64,000 nt of DNA, taken from assembly GCF_949628265.1 (NCBI RefSeq), contig NC_088787.1, positions 23,364,501 to 23,428,500 on the forward strand, read 5' to 3'. Every line of letters starts with the position of its first letter. The stretch's first letter is position 1. Shown in pieces: positions 12,823-27,200 of the stretch. Position numbers and translations under genes: made by a program. The DNA comes from Cloeon dipterum. Taxonomy: Eukaryota; Arthropoda; Insecta; Ephemeroptera; Baetidae. Below the pieces are notes generated by a model. The model saw only the letters and a program-made list of their open reading frames with translations. It made no database searches and was not told the DNA's origin.

Positions 12823-13711
12823 TTTGGCTGGATTCCTTATCTCGCCATATCAGCTGCAGAACACCAGAAAACAGCGTTAGAAAACTCATAAATAAACAAA
12901 ATTCCGGCATCGCAACAGATGACAGAGTCAAGTACCATAATAAAATAATGCACCTGTTCCGTTGCTCATTTGGGTGTGTGCCCATGGCAATACACCCTGT
13001 TGAGGCGCAAAAATCGAGAATTTATGTTCACAATTAGAGTGAGAAAGTAAATTAGAAGGACCCGTTAGGCTGATGGGTCTCTGGGGGTGTTGAATAGCTC
13101 CCGGAGTGGATTGTGTAATGCACGAATAATTTATGCACGTCAAGTCACGCAATACATACATCCGCAAAAACGAGTGTGTTGACTCGTCTCTTGGCCGATT
13201 GCTTTCAAATTAAAAAATATTTTAACTCGTCACTACTTACTCGTGGCAGAGCCTATGGTCCAGGTTACGGTCGTATTAAGTCCAGCGGTTCCCGGTTTTG
13301 ATTCTATGCCCGCCACCCGTTGATGCAAATAAAAGATGAGATTATGTATGACTCTTCAGAGGAACAATGGAATCCTGCCCCCTTCCTTCCGCTCCAGCAA
13401 TAAAAACCAACCAACCCATGAACCAACCACCACCCTCCTATTCACAAGAGAAACCTCCTTGAGCTGCTATGGAGATAGACTCTGGATGGTTGCAACGAAA
13501 CGAAGAGAGGAAGGGAGAGCGCGAGTTTTGTTCGTGTCGCCTGATGCGCTATATTTTGAACTTGGCGGGCATTGCAAGGTAGTAAAAACGCATCAAACTC
13601 TTACCTCTCAGTAGTTCCATGAAAAAATATGGAGGACTGTTTCGATTCCGATCTTTGCAGAGGATTAATTCGTTTCTTTGACTTGGCATCGGTGACATCA
13701 GCTCACGAAGC
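12823..13711. promoter_or_regulatory. shared upstream region of divergent POSH and RpS11
   Basis: 889 bp separate the POSH ATG (minus) from the RpS11 ATG (plus). The left part carries the POSH 5' UTR: a likely 3' splice site (minus-strand ...tctgcag) sits about 30 nt upstream of the ATG, so an upstream non-coding exon is expected. The right part must contain the RpS11 start site. A pyrimidine run TTTCTTT lies about 40 nt before its ATG, as expected near a TOP-type ribosomal protein leader, but I cannot fix the start site. No other gene is seen. Confidence 0.5.
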
Positions 13712-15729
<2,018 letters not shown>

Positions 15730-16366
15730 ATTATGTAAAATTTAATAAAAAAAAGGAGAGAAAATCTGGTAGTTTTAATCTATGATATTTTTAAAAATCG
15801 TCTCCTTGTGCTAACTGTTGCCCTAATGATGAGATTTTGGCAGCCTACTTGGCTGAAAATTTGACTTGACTTAGTAAGCCAAAATGCATTTCTATTCATA
15901 TTTCACTCAGAAAAGCCAAGTCAAGAATTATAAGATCAATGAGTTAAAAGTTATCATTAAGTGAACCAAATTTTAGTCATATTACGTTTAAAATCTTGAG
16001 AACGCTGAATATTATTGGAAATAATTAGAGACAATCTTCATTGGCTGAACTGACAAAATGGTAAAATAGATAGAGGAAAAATTCCACACTTAGTGGAAAT
16101 TTACTTCAATAGTTAAAATCTGGATGAAATCAAACGTGCAGTAATTTCTCAAGCCAATTTTATTTGAACTTCATAAATTTTCACAGCAGTACTAGAAAAT
16201 CAACATAATCTTGAATTTTCAAGGTAAAAAGTAATCCCAATAAAGCACGTTGGTGCTATATTTATGGTCAGTAACTGGATAATATGAACGTATTTGCCCC
16301 AACTTAAATGTATTGAAAAATGTATAGAAACAATCCTACGCTACAAAAAGGGAAACTAAATTAAAA
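15730..16366. other. convergent 3' flanks of RpS11 and RNF10
   Basis: AT-rich sequence with no exon seen. It contains the RpS11 AATAAA at 15744-15749 and, on the minus strand, a candidate RNF10 AATAAA (TTTATT on the plus strand) at 16159-16164, about 200 nt after the RNF10 stop. Confidence 0.5.
15744..15749 (+). other. RpS11: RpS11 polyadenylation signal (AATAAA)
   Basis: A canonical hexamer 15 nt after the stop codon, followed by an A-run. This fits the short 3' UTRs usual for ribosomal protein mRNAs. Confidence 0.6.
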
Positions 16367-19300
16367 TCACTTGGAGTTGCAAGCCATGCTGGTTGAAAAC
16401 AGTAGTTTCTTCTTGTTCTTTTTCTTCTTCCGACCCTGGCCCTCATCTGGAAAATGGAAATTTATGCGATGATATAACCATGCAGTAAAGGTAAATCATG
16501 CTCACCTTCAGGACCATCTCCATTCGAGTTTTCAGCTTTCATCAACGCCATGGCGAAGGCGTCTCCAAAACTCTTTGAGAAAGAAGGGGCGGGCAGACAT
16601 GCTTCAGCGTCTTCCTCCGTTGGGGCTGCTAGAGTTGGGAAGTTTGGAGCAGAACAGGATGTCGACATTTTTGGAGCCCGTGCGGGTGGTCCATGACCTT
16701 TGCCCTCCTGCAGCATCTATAACAGATAGACAGCAAAATCTAAGCCCTAATGCACAACCGATTTAATAAAAAAAATTTAAGCTATTCTGAACCAACATTG
16801 CAGGATTTAAATTTTACAAAATGTAATTATAAAATGCTGAAGAAGTATAGCGTTTTCCGTTCAATTTTTACACAAGGAAAGAGTTGCATTAAGTTAACAA
16901 AACAATTTCTTACAATTCAGCAGAGGAAGAGATATTTATTCTTTAAATCATTGAAAGTCCTGCTTAAATACTTAAAATCAGTTTACTTTTATAATATTTA
17001 GCATGATCTTAATGGAACTCCAGGAAAAAGAGCCTAATAAGTTACCCTAGAAAAAGAAGGGCCTGTGTAGCTGTTGCTAGGGTCAACAGTTAGTTCCTGC
17101 ATGATCTCTTCAAGCGGCTGCTCAGCGGCCGCTGCCGTGTAGCTGACGCCTCCGCCGCACTCAGGGAAGTGCTGGTAGGACTCGATGGAGGCGCTGGGCA
17201 GTGGGAACTTGCCGAGGAGGCGGTTCTCCTCTTCTGAAATTCGCTTGGCTAGCTTGATCTCTTCACGAGCTCTGCGCTGACGCTGCTTGCGACGTGCTTC
17301 CAATTGCTCGCGATAGTGGTGCAGCGTCGGCCTGGAGACGGCCGGCGGCCGCAATTCCAGCTCAACCACCTCAAACTGGCAGGTGAGTGGCAGGTGCTGC
17401 AGACAGCGCAGCCGCTGCCGCAGCTCGGCGCTCATCGAGACGGCTTCTTTCTCCACAATGCGGCCCCTGATCGTGGTTGGGCAATGCTCCAGCTCACCAT
17501 GCGTGTGTTCAATCATGTGTACGTTCAGCGCGTGCAGGTAAACATGCTGTCCATCATCAGCTTGATAGAAGTAGAATGTCTTCTTTGTCTCCTCTGCTAA
17601 ACTGCAAATAACAATTTGAACCCTCATAATTTTTAGATTCCTCAACACATTTTGTCAAGCATTCACAGATTCACATTTAATTATAAAAATCAAAATGCAT
17701 TTGGTTCAGAGTACAGAAATTTATCAACCACAGCATGTAACAAAAGTAGCCCAGTTATGTGAACGTGGGGAAAAAAGTGGAATTAACCTGAAATAAATCT
17801 TATCTATTCGCTCAAAAAATGTTGTAATTTCAGGTTAAAATACTTCAGTATGAAAATCAATTCCCCTCTTATTTATAAACGTTTAAGTAAAAAACTTGCC
17901 TTTCATTTTTTGGTACCTTGGCACTTTCATCTAGATAGTTACAGTTTTCAGCATCCGCGGCAACAGCCTCCTCCTCATTTAATGAAACCTGATTCCGAAA
18001 TCAATTAATCTCCAACTTTAAGACTGGATTCACCAAGACTTACATTAGAGGATACAAAGGTCTTGCGCTGCTCGAGCAAATCAAATGCTTGCTCTGTGAA
18101 GCAAATCTCAGGGTCACCCTGCTCTTCCAGCAGGCGTTCCTTCAACTCGTCTGTCTCTTGCTGCAGAATGGCGAGGATTTCCAAAGGAGATGCCTTCACC
18201 AATTTGCACTGCTGCGGATCTACTGGCTCTTCACCTGACTGGACTTTGTTCTCAACTGGCTTGACAATCAACGATCCTTTCTCTCGCTTCATCAGTTTCA
18301 AAGTGACAATGTCTCCCACCTTTAAGTCTTCATGATGAAGAGCAATGACACTGGAATAAAATTTAAATTGTAAAAACATAATCTATAATAATGACAAACT
18401 CATTGGAAAATCCAGATTTACAAACCTTTTCAGGTCATCTTTGTAAATGGATTCGTAACAAATGGGGCACTTGCGCCAAGACTTTTCTCCCAGGGCCAAG
18501 TAATGGAGGACGCAGGGCCAGCAGAAGATGTGGCCGCACTTGGTGATGCGCGCGGCTTTCGGCTGGTACAGGCAGATTGGACAGGAGAGCTTTTCTGAGC
18601 TGTGAATCCGCTGCAAAATAGATCAATATATATGTAAAGAGAACAAATTAGCAACTCCCACGCTTACAATCTGTTCGATTGCATCCCACTGTACCAAGGT
18701 GTCTGGGTCGTTCAAGTACCTTGAGTAGTCAGCACCAGACTTGACTACAAACTGGCAGCTGCAAAATAAATATTATCTTATAAAATATATAAATATGCGA
18801 TTGTATATAAAGTTTAACGTCACACACATGATTTTTCAATGATTTGCATAATTATGCAAAAAAATGACCAACAAAACCAAATACAGCGATTTAATTTAAA
18901 ATTTTTAAATGGTTAATTCATTGTGAATAGTGTAGTATAGAAGAGACATTTAACAAGCCCCGTCCCCGGGGCTTGCCCTGTATCGTTTTCCTGGGTTTCG
19001 CGCCTCTGTTCCGTTTCTTTCCAATAATTTTACATGCAAAGATAGGGAGTGGGCCCTCAGTGTCAAAAAGTCAACTGCCCCCTCCCACACCCATTCGAAA
19101 AAAATCGCTATTGCTAGCGTATTGCTATGTACAAAAGACATTAAAAGTCATACTTTGCTTGCAAGAATTGCTCCTTGTTGAATCTGTGGCGCTGCGGGGC
19201 GTGCTGCCAGTTCTTATAGCCCGGGGGACTGCCAGCCCCCGCCGTGCCCACCTTGGGGCCATAGTGGAAATTGAGAAGGTGATTCAGGTTGACCTTCTTC

Positions 19301-20763
19301 CTTCCGGACAGGACCGACTCATACTCAGCCGCGTGGTCCCCTACCTTTGCAGCAACCGCTGATCAGTACACATGGCATGGATTCGAAAGGAAGGGGTACC
19401 TGGGAATCCTCCTTTCCACCCTCATGATACTGGCCGCGGGGTCTTGGTCTCTTGTCGTGAGCCTTGCCCCGTTTGGCGGCAGCTTGCGGTTGCTGCTGCA
19501 GCAGCTGCGGGACACTGCCCTCGCGCCGGCCGCGCCCCCCTCGCTGCTGGCCCTTGCTAGCAGTGACTGCATCTACAACAGGGTCCAAGGTAGTTAGAAT
19601 CTTTTGCCTATTCTTCTTCCATTCTAGCTTGGTTTAATAAATATATGTTAGCTCTGACACTAACCTTGCACAACTGACAATTTCGAAAAATTCACGAGGA
19701 TCGAGGATCATTAAAAAATAATTTGATTAATTTAAAAAAAAAATGATTCATGGCTGGTTTACAAACTGGAGTAACCTGAAGATGACATTAAAGAGAAAAT
19801 TAAATGAAAACCAGCCAGTTGGGTCGAATTGTTAAAGCATTACTAGCTTTATCAAGGAAATGGGAAATAATATTTTCACTTTGGGGATTTGTTAACTGAC
19901 TGCACTATGTCAAAGATGAAAAAGGTGGTTAATCTAATTACAAAATAGCTCAGCGAACTGGCTCCGACTCGCCACTTAATTGCTGCTTTTCGCACCTTTC
20001 CGGTGGCTTTAAGGACAAAATTTCAGGCGTTTGGATTGGCCTCAGGGAAGCAAAAAGACAGCCAAATTGGGCCAAAGCTCCTCTGCGGCCACACGTCAAC
20101 GGTACACGGCCCCATTCAACACCATTGTAGGGCCCCAATGAGCTTATTGTCCACGGAATTTGCTGAGCGGAGGTTCAAGAAGAATAAGATGCAAAAATTA
20201 AAAATTGATAAATTAAATTTTACTATCTTAGGGCAGAGCCTTATAATTTGATCAGAACGAAAAAACTAAATTTTTGTCTAAAAAAATGTACGGATTTGAG
20301 CATGATAATATTTTACGTATTTAAAAGAGAAATTCAGGCTCGCAGCTGATTATCATGTTCATGTAAGAAGCTTTAAATTTAACCGGGTCAGTTGGCATTG
20401 ACTACCTTAATTATTGTGTAAGTATCTACCTCTACACTGTCATTGGTTGCATTGCTATGTATTAAAGCTCAGGTGTCAGAAACATAATCTAAGATAACAT
20501 ATTTATGTAGGTACATAATTATACTCGAGAACTGCGCAGGATTGAAATAGATAAAACGTTTATGGTGTAGTCTTAAAAGAATGCAATTTTTCGCCGGTCA
20601 AAGTCCAACGAGAGATATAATTCTGAAAAAAAGAGAAGGGAGTGCAGGGATTGACACCTTGAGGCTGCTTGTTTTTTGAGTTAGCGGCGGCCTGCCGCCC
20701 TGCGAACTGGCTGGCACGGGGTGCAGATGCCGGCTTGAGTTCCATTGTCGAGTCTGTTGACAT
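16367..20763 (-). CDS. RNF10: RNF10, RING finger protein 10 E3 ubiquitin ligase
   Basis: A ten-exon minus-strand gene: 20658-20763, 19400-19572, 19154-19344, 18668-18758, 18426-18610, 18044-18350, 17900-17988, 17046-17601, 16506-16716 and 16367-16446 (1,989 nt, 662 residues). The N-terminus is low-complexity. Conserved blocks are [21 protein letters not shown], a C3HC4 RING (Cys197, Cys200, Cys212, His214, Cys217, Cys220, Cys235, Cys238), [45 protein letters not shown], a basic coiled segment, and a C-terminus [14 protein letters not shown]. These match RNF10 along its whole length. RNF10 is known to mono-ubiquitinate 40S proteins uS3 and uS5 in ribosome quality control. The intron at 17602-17899 has a GC donor (AG|GCAAGT). 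The start was set at the first in-frame ATG after 20836; a second in-frame ATG is at 20743-20745. An out-of-frame upstream ATG overlaps the start. Confidence 0.92.
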
Positions 20764-23700
20764 GCACGACGGTGCTGCGAGTGCTGGAGAAGACCCCTCC
20801 GCGTGGAGAACGAGTGCTCGATTTCGGGACAGACATGTTTTCAGCAGGCCATGGTCAAACACTCGTAGGGAGAAAACAGCGTGATTCGGCTAATGCGCTC
20901 GGTGCTGTGCAGGGGGATGCGAAGTGGAGAACTCGGAGGACGATTGGCGAGTGCCGAGCAGCTTGGTCACCGTGCGTCACGGCGAAAAAGCTGCAGATTT
21001 TCGGACCGATCTTCTGCGGGCTGTCTATCCCGAAAATGGCGCTGCGATGTTGAAAGAAAATGATTATTATTGTTCGTGCATTCGCCTGTCTGACGCAGGA
21101 CAACCTTGCGGCGCGTGCGTCACAATTTCAATTGATTTAGCGCGAAACTTACGCTCTGCTTCGCACTTCTTGATTATGTAATTAACTTAATTAATATCGT
21201 GAAAAATATCTTTTTATTTTTTAAGGTAGGTGGCGCATGGAATTATTATTAACGATAGCAGAAAAATAAAAAATTATAATTATAAAGTACAAAACATGAG
21301 GACTCATAATCAGCTCACAGACGGGACAAAGAGAAGGCTCATGACTTACTTTGTTAGCTAGGGCTGTTTAGGGCTATGCAATCAGTAGACAAAACTAGTA
21401 AAGAGCAAGCAAGACCTTTCCTTTTTTGTAGAAATATGGAAAAATAAATAGTTTTACTGAATACCGAGGACTCTTCGCTAAGAGTTCAAGTTTTTTTTAC
21501 ATTTTTTTGCATTTTTTATATAATTATTACACATTTTCCAATTTCCACAATAATATTAAAACCATGAATTTTAACAGTATTCAAATATATTTTATATGTT
21601 AATGAAAAGACTAATTTTCTAACATCTGGGTGCATCTGAACACAAAACCAATAATGATAAAATATATTGGTTAACATTTTTATTCAGAGGTTGAGATTTG
21701 TATGGTAATTACGTTCGTGTTTTGTTGGTCTAATCTAAATAGATGAGTTCTTAAAGAAAACTTGGGGAAAACCATTCAATATTAACTGGTAGTTTTAGTC
21801 TCTATTTTGTATAAATTATTCAATCCTGTCAACTTAATTTGACTCTACTTTAACTGCGATTTCTGATGTCTAAAAATGCTTAATAAGATCACTATTTTGA
21901 TAATTGAAAAAAAATACTATTTACTGTTCACAACTTTTTATTGCGCGCAGATTTACGATTTTTAAGATTCATCTATTAAGATACTAAATACGTTTTGACC
22001 GTTTTTTCTCTCTGTACTCCTCAGCTAAAATTGTACAAGCCATAATATATTTTGTATATAAAATATAAATTACTTATTATGCTGTTTAAAGTTCCACGCG
22101 CATTTAAAAGCAATTAAATATTATATTCTGTTATTGTTGCTGTGAGGAGAGTATTTAAAAAAATTGAAAATAACATTGAATGTTTCCATGTTTTCACCGT
22201 GAATTTTACTCCATCTTTATTGTAGCTTATTCATTCACTTAAGAAGGTGGAGGTGTGTATTAAAGCAAAAGGAGCTCGTAGCGTGGAGGACCACTCATCG
22301 TCAGTATATGCAGAGCTCTTGATTATTAAACAAGCTTGTTTGTTTAGCGCACCACGGGTGACCCTTAAAATGCAGCGACCAAGTAACACAACTAGAGTGA
22401 CCAAAGAACTGTCTTTGGAAACTAACAATTGACAAAATTGACTTGAAAATTACTCATCGTATTCTTTGTGATTTTTTTTAGTCAAATTGTGTTAATTTAA
22501 GTTCCAATTTATACCCGTACCGCTTGCTTGACCTAAATTTTGTAAGAAAAGGACTTCATTAAAAAAAGCAATAATGTTCAGCTCAAAAACAGCACCCATC
22601 AAATATCATAATTGTTAAAAACATTGAATTATATATTCTGCCATTTCTCAGGACAAAGGGAAATTAATATTTCTATATAATATGCTAGCAGATATAATTC
22701 CCGATTAAATAGATACGAACAGGAAAATTCATAATATTTCTTAAAAACTCCAATGATTAAGGGATTAAAGAGTTATTGATTGACACTAAAACCCTTTATC
22801 ATTCCAGATCACAAACACCACGATGGAACGTACGAATTTTTAAAGCAAAAAGTATTCATTGAATAAGACAAAAAAGAAATCATTTACAAAAACCAAACCA
22901 CACTTCTTTAGGAAAATTCAAGCTTTTTTCACTTACAGGATAGCATATTGTTCAAATAAAAAAATGGAGATTCAGAAATTCCATTAAATTATTGAAGTTA
23001 CCTTCAAACTTGCCAGTCAGAGAGCTCTCTATGGGGTCTTGGCAACCCTGGCTATTGGTTGGGCCTGCAGAGAGCGCTGAAGGTGGCGGAGCAGCGAGTT
23101 CGCAAAGGTGCCTGCAGCTGGCGTCTGCTGTGGCGCTTGGGCCGCGGGTCGATGGTGCCTCGCGGTCCGCTCGGGCCTCGTGGGGGAGGGAGGGAGGCGG
23201 TACTTTGCTTCAAACACCGGTTACAAGGACACAACCGATTTTTTAATAGCACCTCTTGTTAGGGTTGGAACTTTGCGGGGGCAGATTCATTTTGTGCAAA
23301 TTCACGGCTATCATTCCGATGTTTGATTTTTAAATTATTAATTTGTTCTTAAATACTGATCATTAGTGCCTGTTGAAAAATAAATATATTTCTGCTTGGA
23401 AACCAATTTGATTTTAACATATTATAATACGACAAAATATACAAAATATATATTGTTATATATATGATTAGGAGATATTTTTATAGGTGATGCAAAAATG
23501 TGCTTCAATCAAAATTTGATACATAGTTTATTGCAAATCTATGCATAACGTTTCAGAGCCATTATTTGATGAAATAAAAATCTAACTAAAACAAATAAAA
23601 TATATAACTATAAATAAACACCATAATAAATACATAAATGTTCATGACATAAAATTAAAATTTTTAGGTCTTCATACCTGATTTTCTCTATTTTATTTTA

Positions 23701-24126
23701 TTATTCTATTGTTTTGTTAAATAGATACACGATCTTATTGTAAGATGTATATTTTTATTGAAAAATTTTTCTACTGGGAAAATTTCCATTTTTATTTTTT
23801 GCTTTGTTGTTGGGACGTATGGTGAGTACTCCGTCACGGGCCGGTACGAACCGGTGCGGCGTAGAACCGGTAGTGGATGCCCATCCCCAGCGGGAGGGAG
23901 CCACGGGGCGGGCACAGCACACGGAGCGAGATCAGAGAGCGAGACACGCACAGGCAGAGAAAACATCAATAAGCAGCTGCAGCAGCTCTCGTCGTCTTGG
24001 GTTCAGCGTGAGCAAGCGGATCGAGCCAGCCAAAAGTCAGTGTCCGGTGCGGTCGGACACTGCGTCCATGTCGGTGCTCCGGCCTGCGAGCACCCACTTG
24101 CTCCCTGCACTTTTGTTCCCCTGAGG
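20764..24126. promoter_or_regulatory. divergent upstream region of RNF10 and TMEM132
   Basis: The first ~360 bp are GC-rich and hold the likely RNF10 5' UTR and promoter. About 21190-22980 is very AT-rich with nothing recognisable. A GC-rich island at about 23010-23260 is open in several frames, but I could not connect it to any gene. From about 23820 the sequence becomes the GC-rich TMEM132 leader, with two AACCGGT motifs. Confidence 0.45.
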
Positions 24127-24281
24127 ATGCTGCGAGCGTGGACCCTGCTCGCCGCGGTCGCCTGCGCCGTTGCCCTCGGTGAGTCCCTATTTTTCCCAGA
24201 CGCGCGCTCGTCTTTTCCAAATGGCGAAAAGGTCCGACCTGCTGCCTCAAATTTTACCTGAGTGCGCGCCGCAAACCGGTT
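23849..24281 (+). promoter_or_regulatory. Grainyhead-type motif cluster at TMEM132 start
   Basis: AACCGGT occurs at 23849-23855 and 23865-23871, just upstream of the first coding exon, and the full palindrome AACCGGTT at 24274-24281, just inside intron 1. A fourth near match (AACCGGTG on the minus strand) is at about 25902-25909. The octamer is the known Grainyhead core. Binding here is inferred from motif alone. Confidence 0.4.
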
Positions 24282-27200
24282 CCTAGCCGTCCGCTCGGGA
24301 ATTTTCGGGGCCACTGCGTGCTCCACAACGGCCCAATATTTTTCCTTTTATGGCATTTTTGTTTCTCGTGTGCCGTCAAGAAAGGTTTCTGCGGTAGGAA
24401 TTTCGAGAATGCTCGTTCGTTTTAGTCCTAACAAATCTGATTCGGTTTGTAAATTGCTTGAAAATGATATTGGCGGTTTCACATAAACATTGACAAAGTA
24501 CGTGAAATAGGGAGATTTTTAGGTCAGGCAAAACTACAATTTTTTATAATTACATGAAATCGATTGAATTAAATTTAGTCCAGGGCTCTACAGGGATGGA
24601 AATTTAAAATTATCACTAAAACTAATTTTCAACAATGCGAATATTCACCTGTAAATAAGAACAACAATTTTCAATGTTTGTCTTTCATTATTTTACTGTT
24701 TTTTGTTATGCATTTTAGCTCTTTCTACTTACGTTTTTTGACAAACTTAAATCCAATTCCAAACATTCAGTTTTGAGTAATCTCGTCTTTACAAACCAAC
24801 TAACTAAAATTATATTAACTATCAAATTTACGTGCGGCATATTCAAAAAGTTGGCAAAGCACTTAGGACACTGAGGGCCTCTTTTAAAAACGGTTTAATC
24901 AACGCTAACACCCGCCACTTAAATGTAATGGTTTTGATGGCTTCTTAAGTTTACGATTAATAGCCAAAAACTTCTCGCACCTCGTCGTAGTCATAATTAC
25001 ACTTTTTATTATATGGAGAGAGGAGGAAAGATTTTTCGCAACTTTTCAGCCGGCTGCCAATTTCTTGGATCGAGTGTTGCAAAGACTCGACGTCGGTCCC
25101 AGAATTATACACAATGCCAAACTTCTCTTCTCCTTTCTCCTGGGCATGGATGAAAGAGAATAAAAGGCCTTTTCACGAGATAGAGGAAGAGTCAGAGAGA
25201 GCATTTCCCTCTTTGACACTTTATGAAATTACATTTCACGTTCGAATTCGACTTCTGGCGCGCGTGATGGAGCGCGAAAAAGAGGAAAATGCCAGCCAGA
25301 CATCTCCCCGCAAAGAATAATTCGCCTTTTTGTGCTCTTAGCAAAAAGGAAATTTTCTTTTTTTTTACAATGAAGTTAATCCGGTGGGTGTCGGGTAAAA
25401 TATCAATGCCCGATCGAAATTTGCAGACAGCTTTTGACAACAGCGACCCTCAAATGATCAAAGGATATTTTGTCTCTGACAAAAAAAAACACGCTCAGGA
25501 TGGTGGATAAAATTTTATTTTCTCGCGAAAGAACGGCCAGATGTAAATTGGGAACGACCCTGAGCGAATATAAATTATAATTTGGTCGTGACATTTAATT
25601 TCTAGAAAAGCGGTTGCAAGACACAAAAGGCTTCTGAGACAAGCAACCATTCACCTGGTGCGTTCGCAGCAGATAAATCGCAACTAGTTTCTGATTTAAC
25701 ACGCGGCGTTTAACCTCAATATGGACATGTCTCTCACTCTCGCGGCCAGTTGGTCGCGCCGCCGCCGCCGGCGCAAACTTGATATCGATTTGAAACAATG
25801 AACGTGTTTCAATCTGCGTGATTAATATCAAGTTTTCGGGCTCAGCGCCCGTCGAGTCGTGCGACGTATATTTGCTCGGATTAGCCCGCGAAATTCCACG
25901 CACCGGTTTCGAATTTGAGACGACCGAGATATATGAAACTCGTGCTGATTGTCGTCAGAACGCGAGTTGTAAACGAACACTCTCAACGGCGTTGGGTTGC
26001 GAAAATTGAGCTTTCCAGGTATTCCTAATTTAGGAACTTTACCTTTTTCCAAGCCTTATCCAAGCATTATAGATTTCCATTGCTGATAAAAATTTTCCTT
26101 CAGTTCCGTTTTCAAAGCTCTAGCAAAAAGATGGTGCTTCCAGGATTAAAAATATGTTTATTTTCTGAATTATTTTCCTTTTCTTTTGAAATTCCGTGCT
26201 CTTTTATGTCGAGTGAAAGATTTCTCTGGAAATTCTTGAGACTTTGCGATGCGTCAAAGCGGAGTAATGAAGAGCAATTTAGGCAGGCAGCAGCCGGCGA
26301 TGCTCTTGTCGCACGCCGCTCTCTGTGTTTGTGCTAATCAAGGCTGGCTGGAAGGGTAGGGCCATACGCTGGGCGTCCGCTGCATGAAAGGCTCTGTAAG
26401 GGCGCGCGTATCGATTTCCGATTCCAGCGCTATTAGAGAGAAAGCAAGGAGCCGTCTCCAAACAAGCGGAGCGCGTCTCCAGCACGCGCAAACCCACCGC
26501 GAAAAGCAAATAATGACCAGATTCCGCGTCACGAATGCATCCGGAATCGAGAACTGCGAGATGAGGAATATCGCTTTTCCGGACAGAGACGCTGAAATCG
26601 TTTTACGAGGGAAAGACGAGAGGCAATAGCCGTAAAATGGGTTGGTGCCGCATGCTCGCAAGCGTAATAGGAAAGTCGATTCGCTGAAGAAGAGGAAGAG
26701 AATAATTCAATTCCAAGTCGGTTTCAGCACGTGGAAACTAAATCATACGCTTGCAAAAATTGTGTCGCAATGTCAATTTCATCACAGGACTGGATAAAGA
26801 ATAGAACAGTCAAGACAAACAATCAGATAAGAAGAGGAAAGAAAGATGATGTTTTTATGACGTTAATAATGATTGAATATTTATTAAACACATTTATACG
26901 CAATTATAAACTAGGCGAAATAAAAGGAGATCAACAACGTTCACTTCGCGTTTTGCTTCGCGGCTTGAGACAAAGTCTGATTATTTAATATCACACGCAC
27001 GATAATATTATAAGTTAAATTCGTTTATCACTGAAATTGCACTCACGTTAATATTAATTTTCTATTTTTTCTTTATTTTATAACGAATATTATGTAACTA
27101 AAAAGTATTTTGGGTAGTGCCGCATCTGCAAAGCAAAACAGCTCAAAACGACAGGACTTGAAAGTATTTGTCCGACCCAAAAAATGGGGAAATCTTGTGC

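Noticed and set aside
18954-18977. CAAGCCCC...GGGGCTTG hairpin in an RNF10 intron
   Set aside because: The stem is only 8 bp with no flanking duplication or transcript signal, too little to call a terminator, RNA gene or mobile element.
22992-23262. GC-rich island with open frames on both strands upstream of TMEM132
   Set aside because: No frame could be joined to RNF10 or TMEM132 with consistent phase, and no domain was recognised. It is more likely leader or regulatory sequence.
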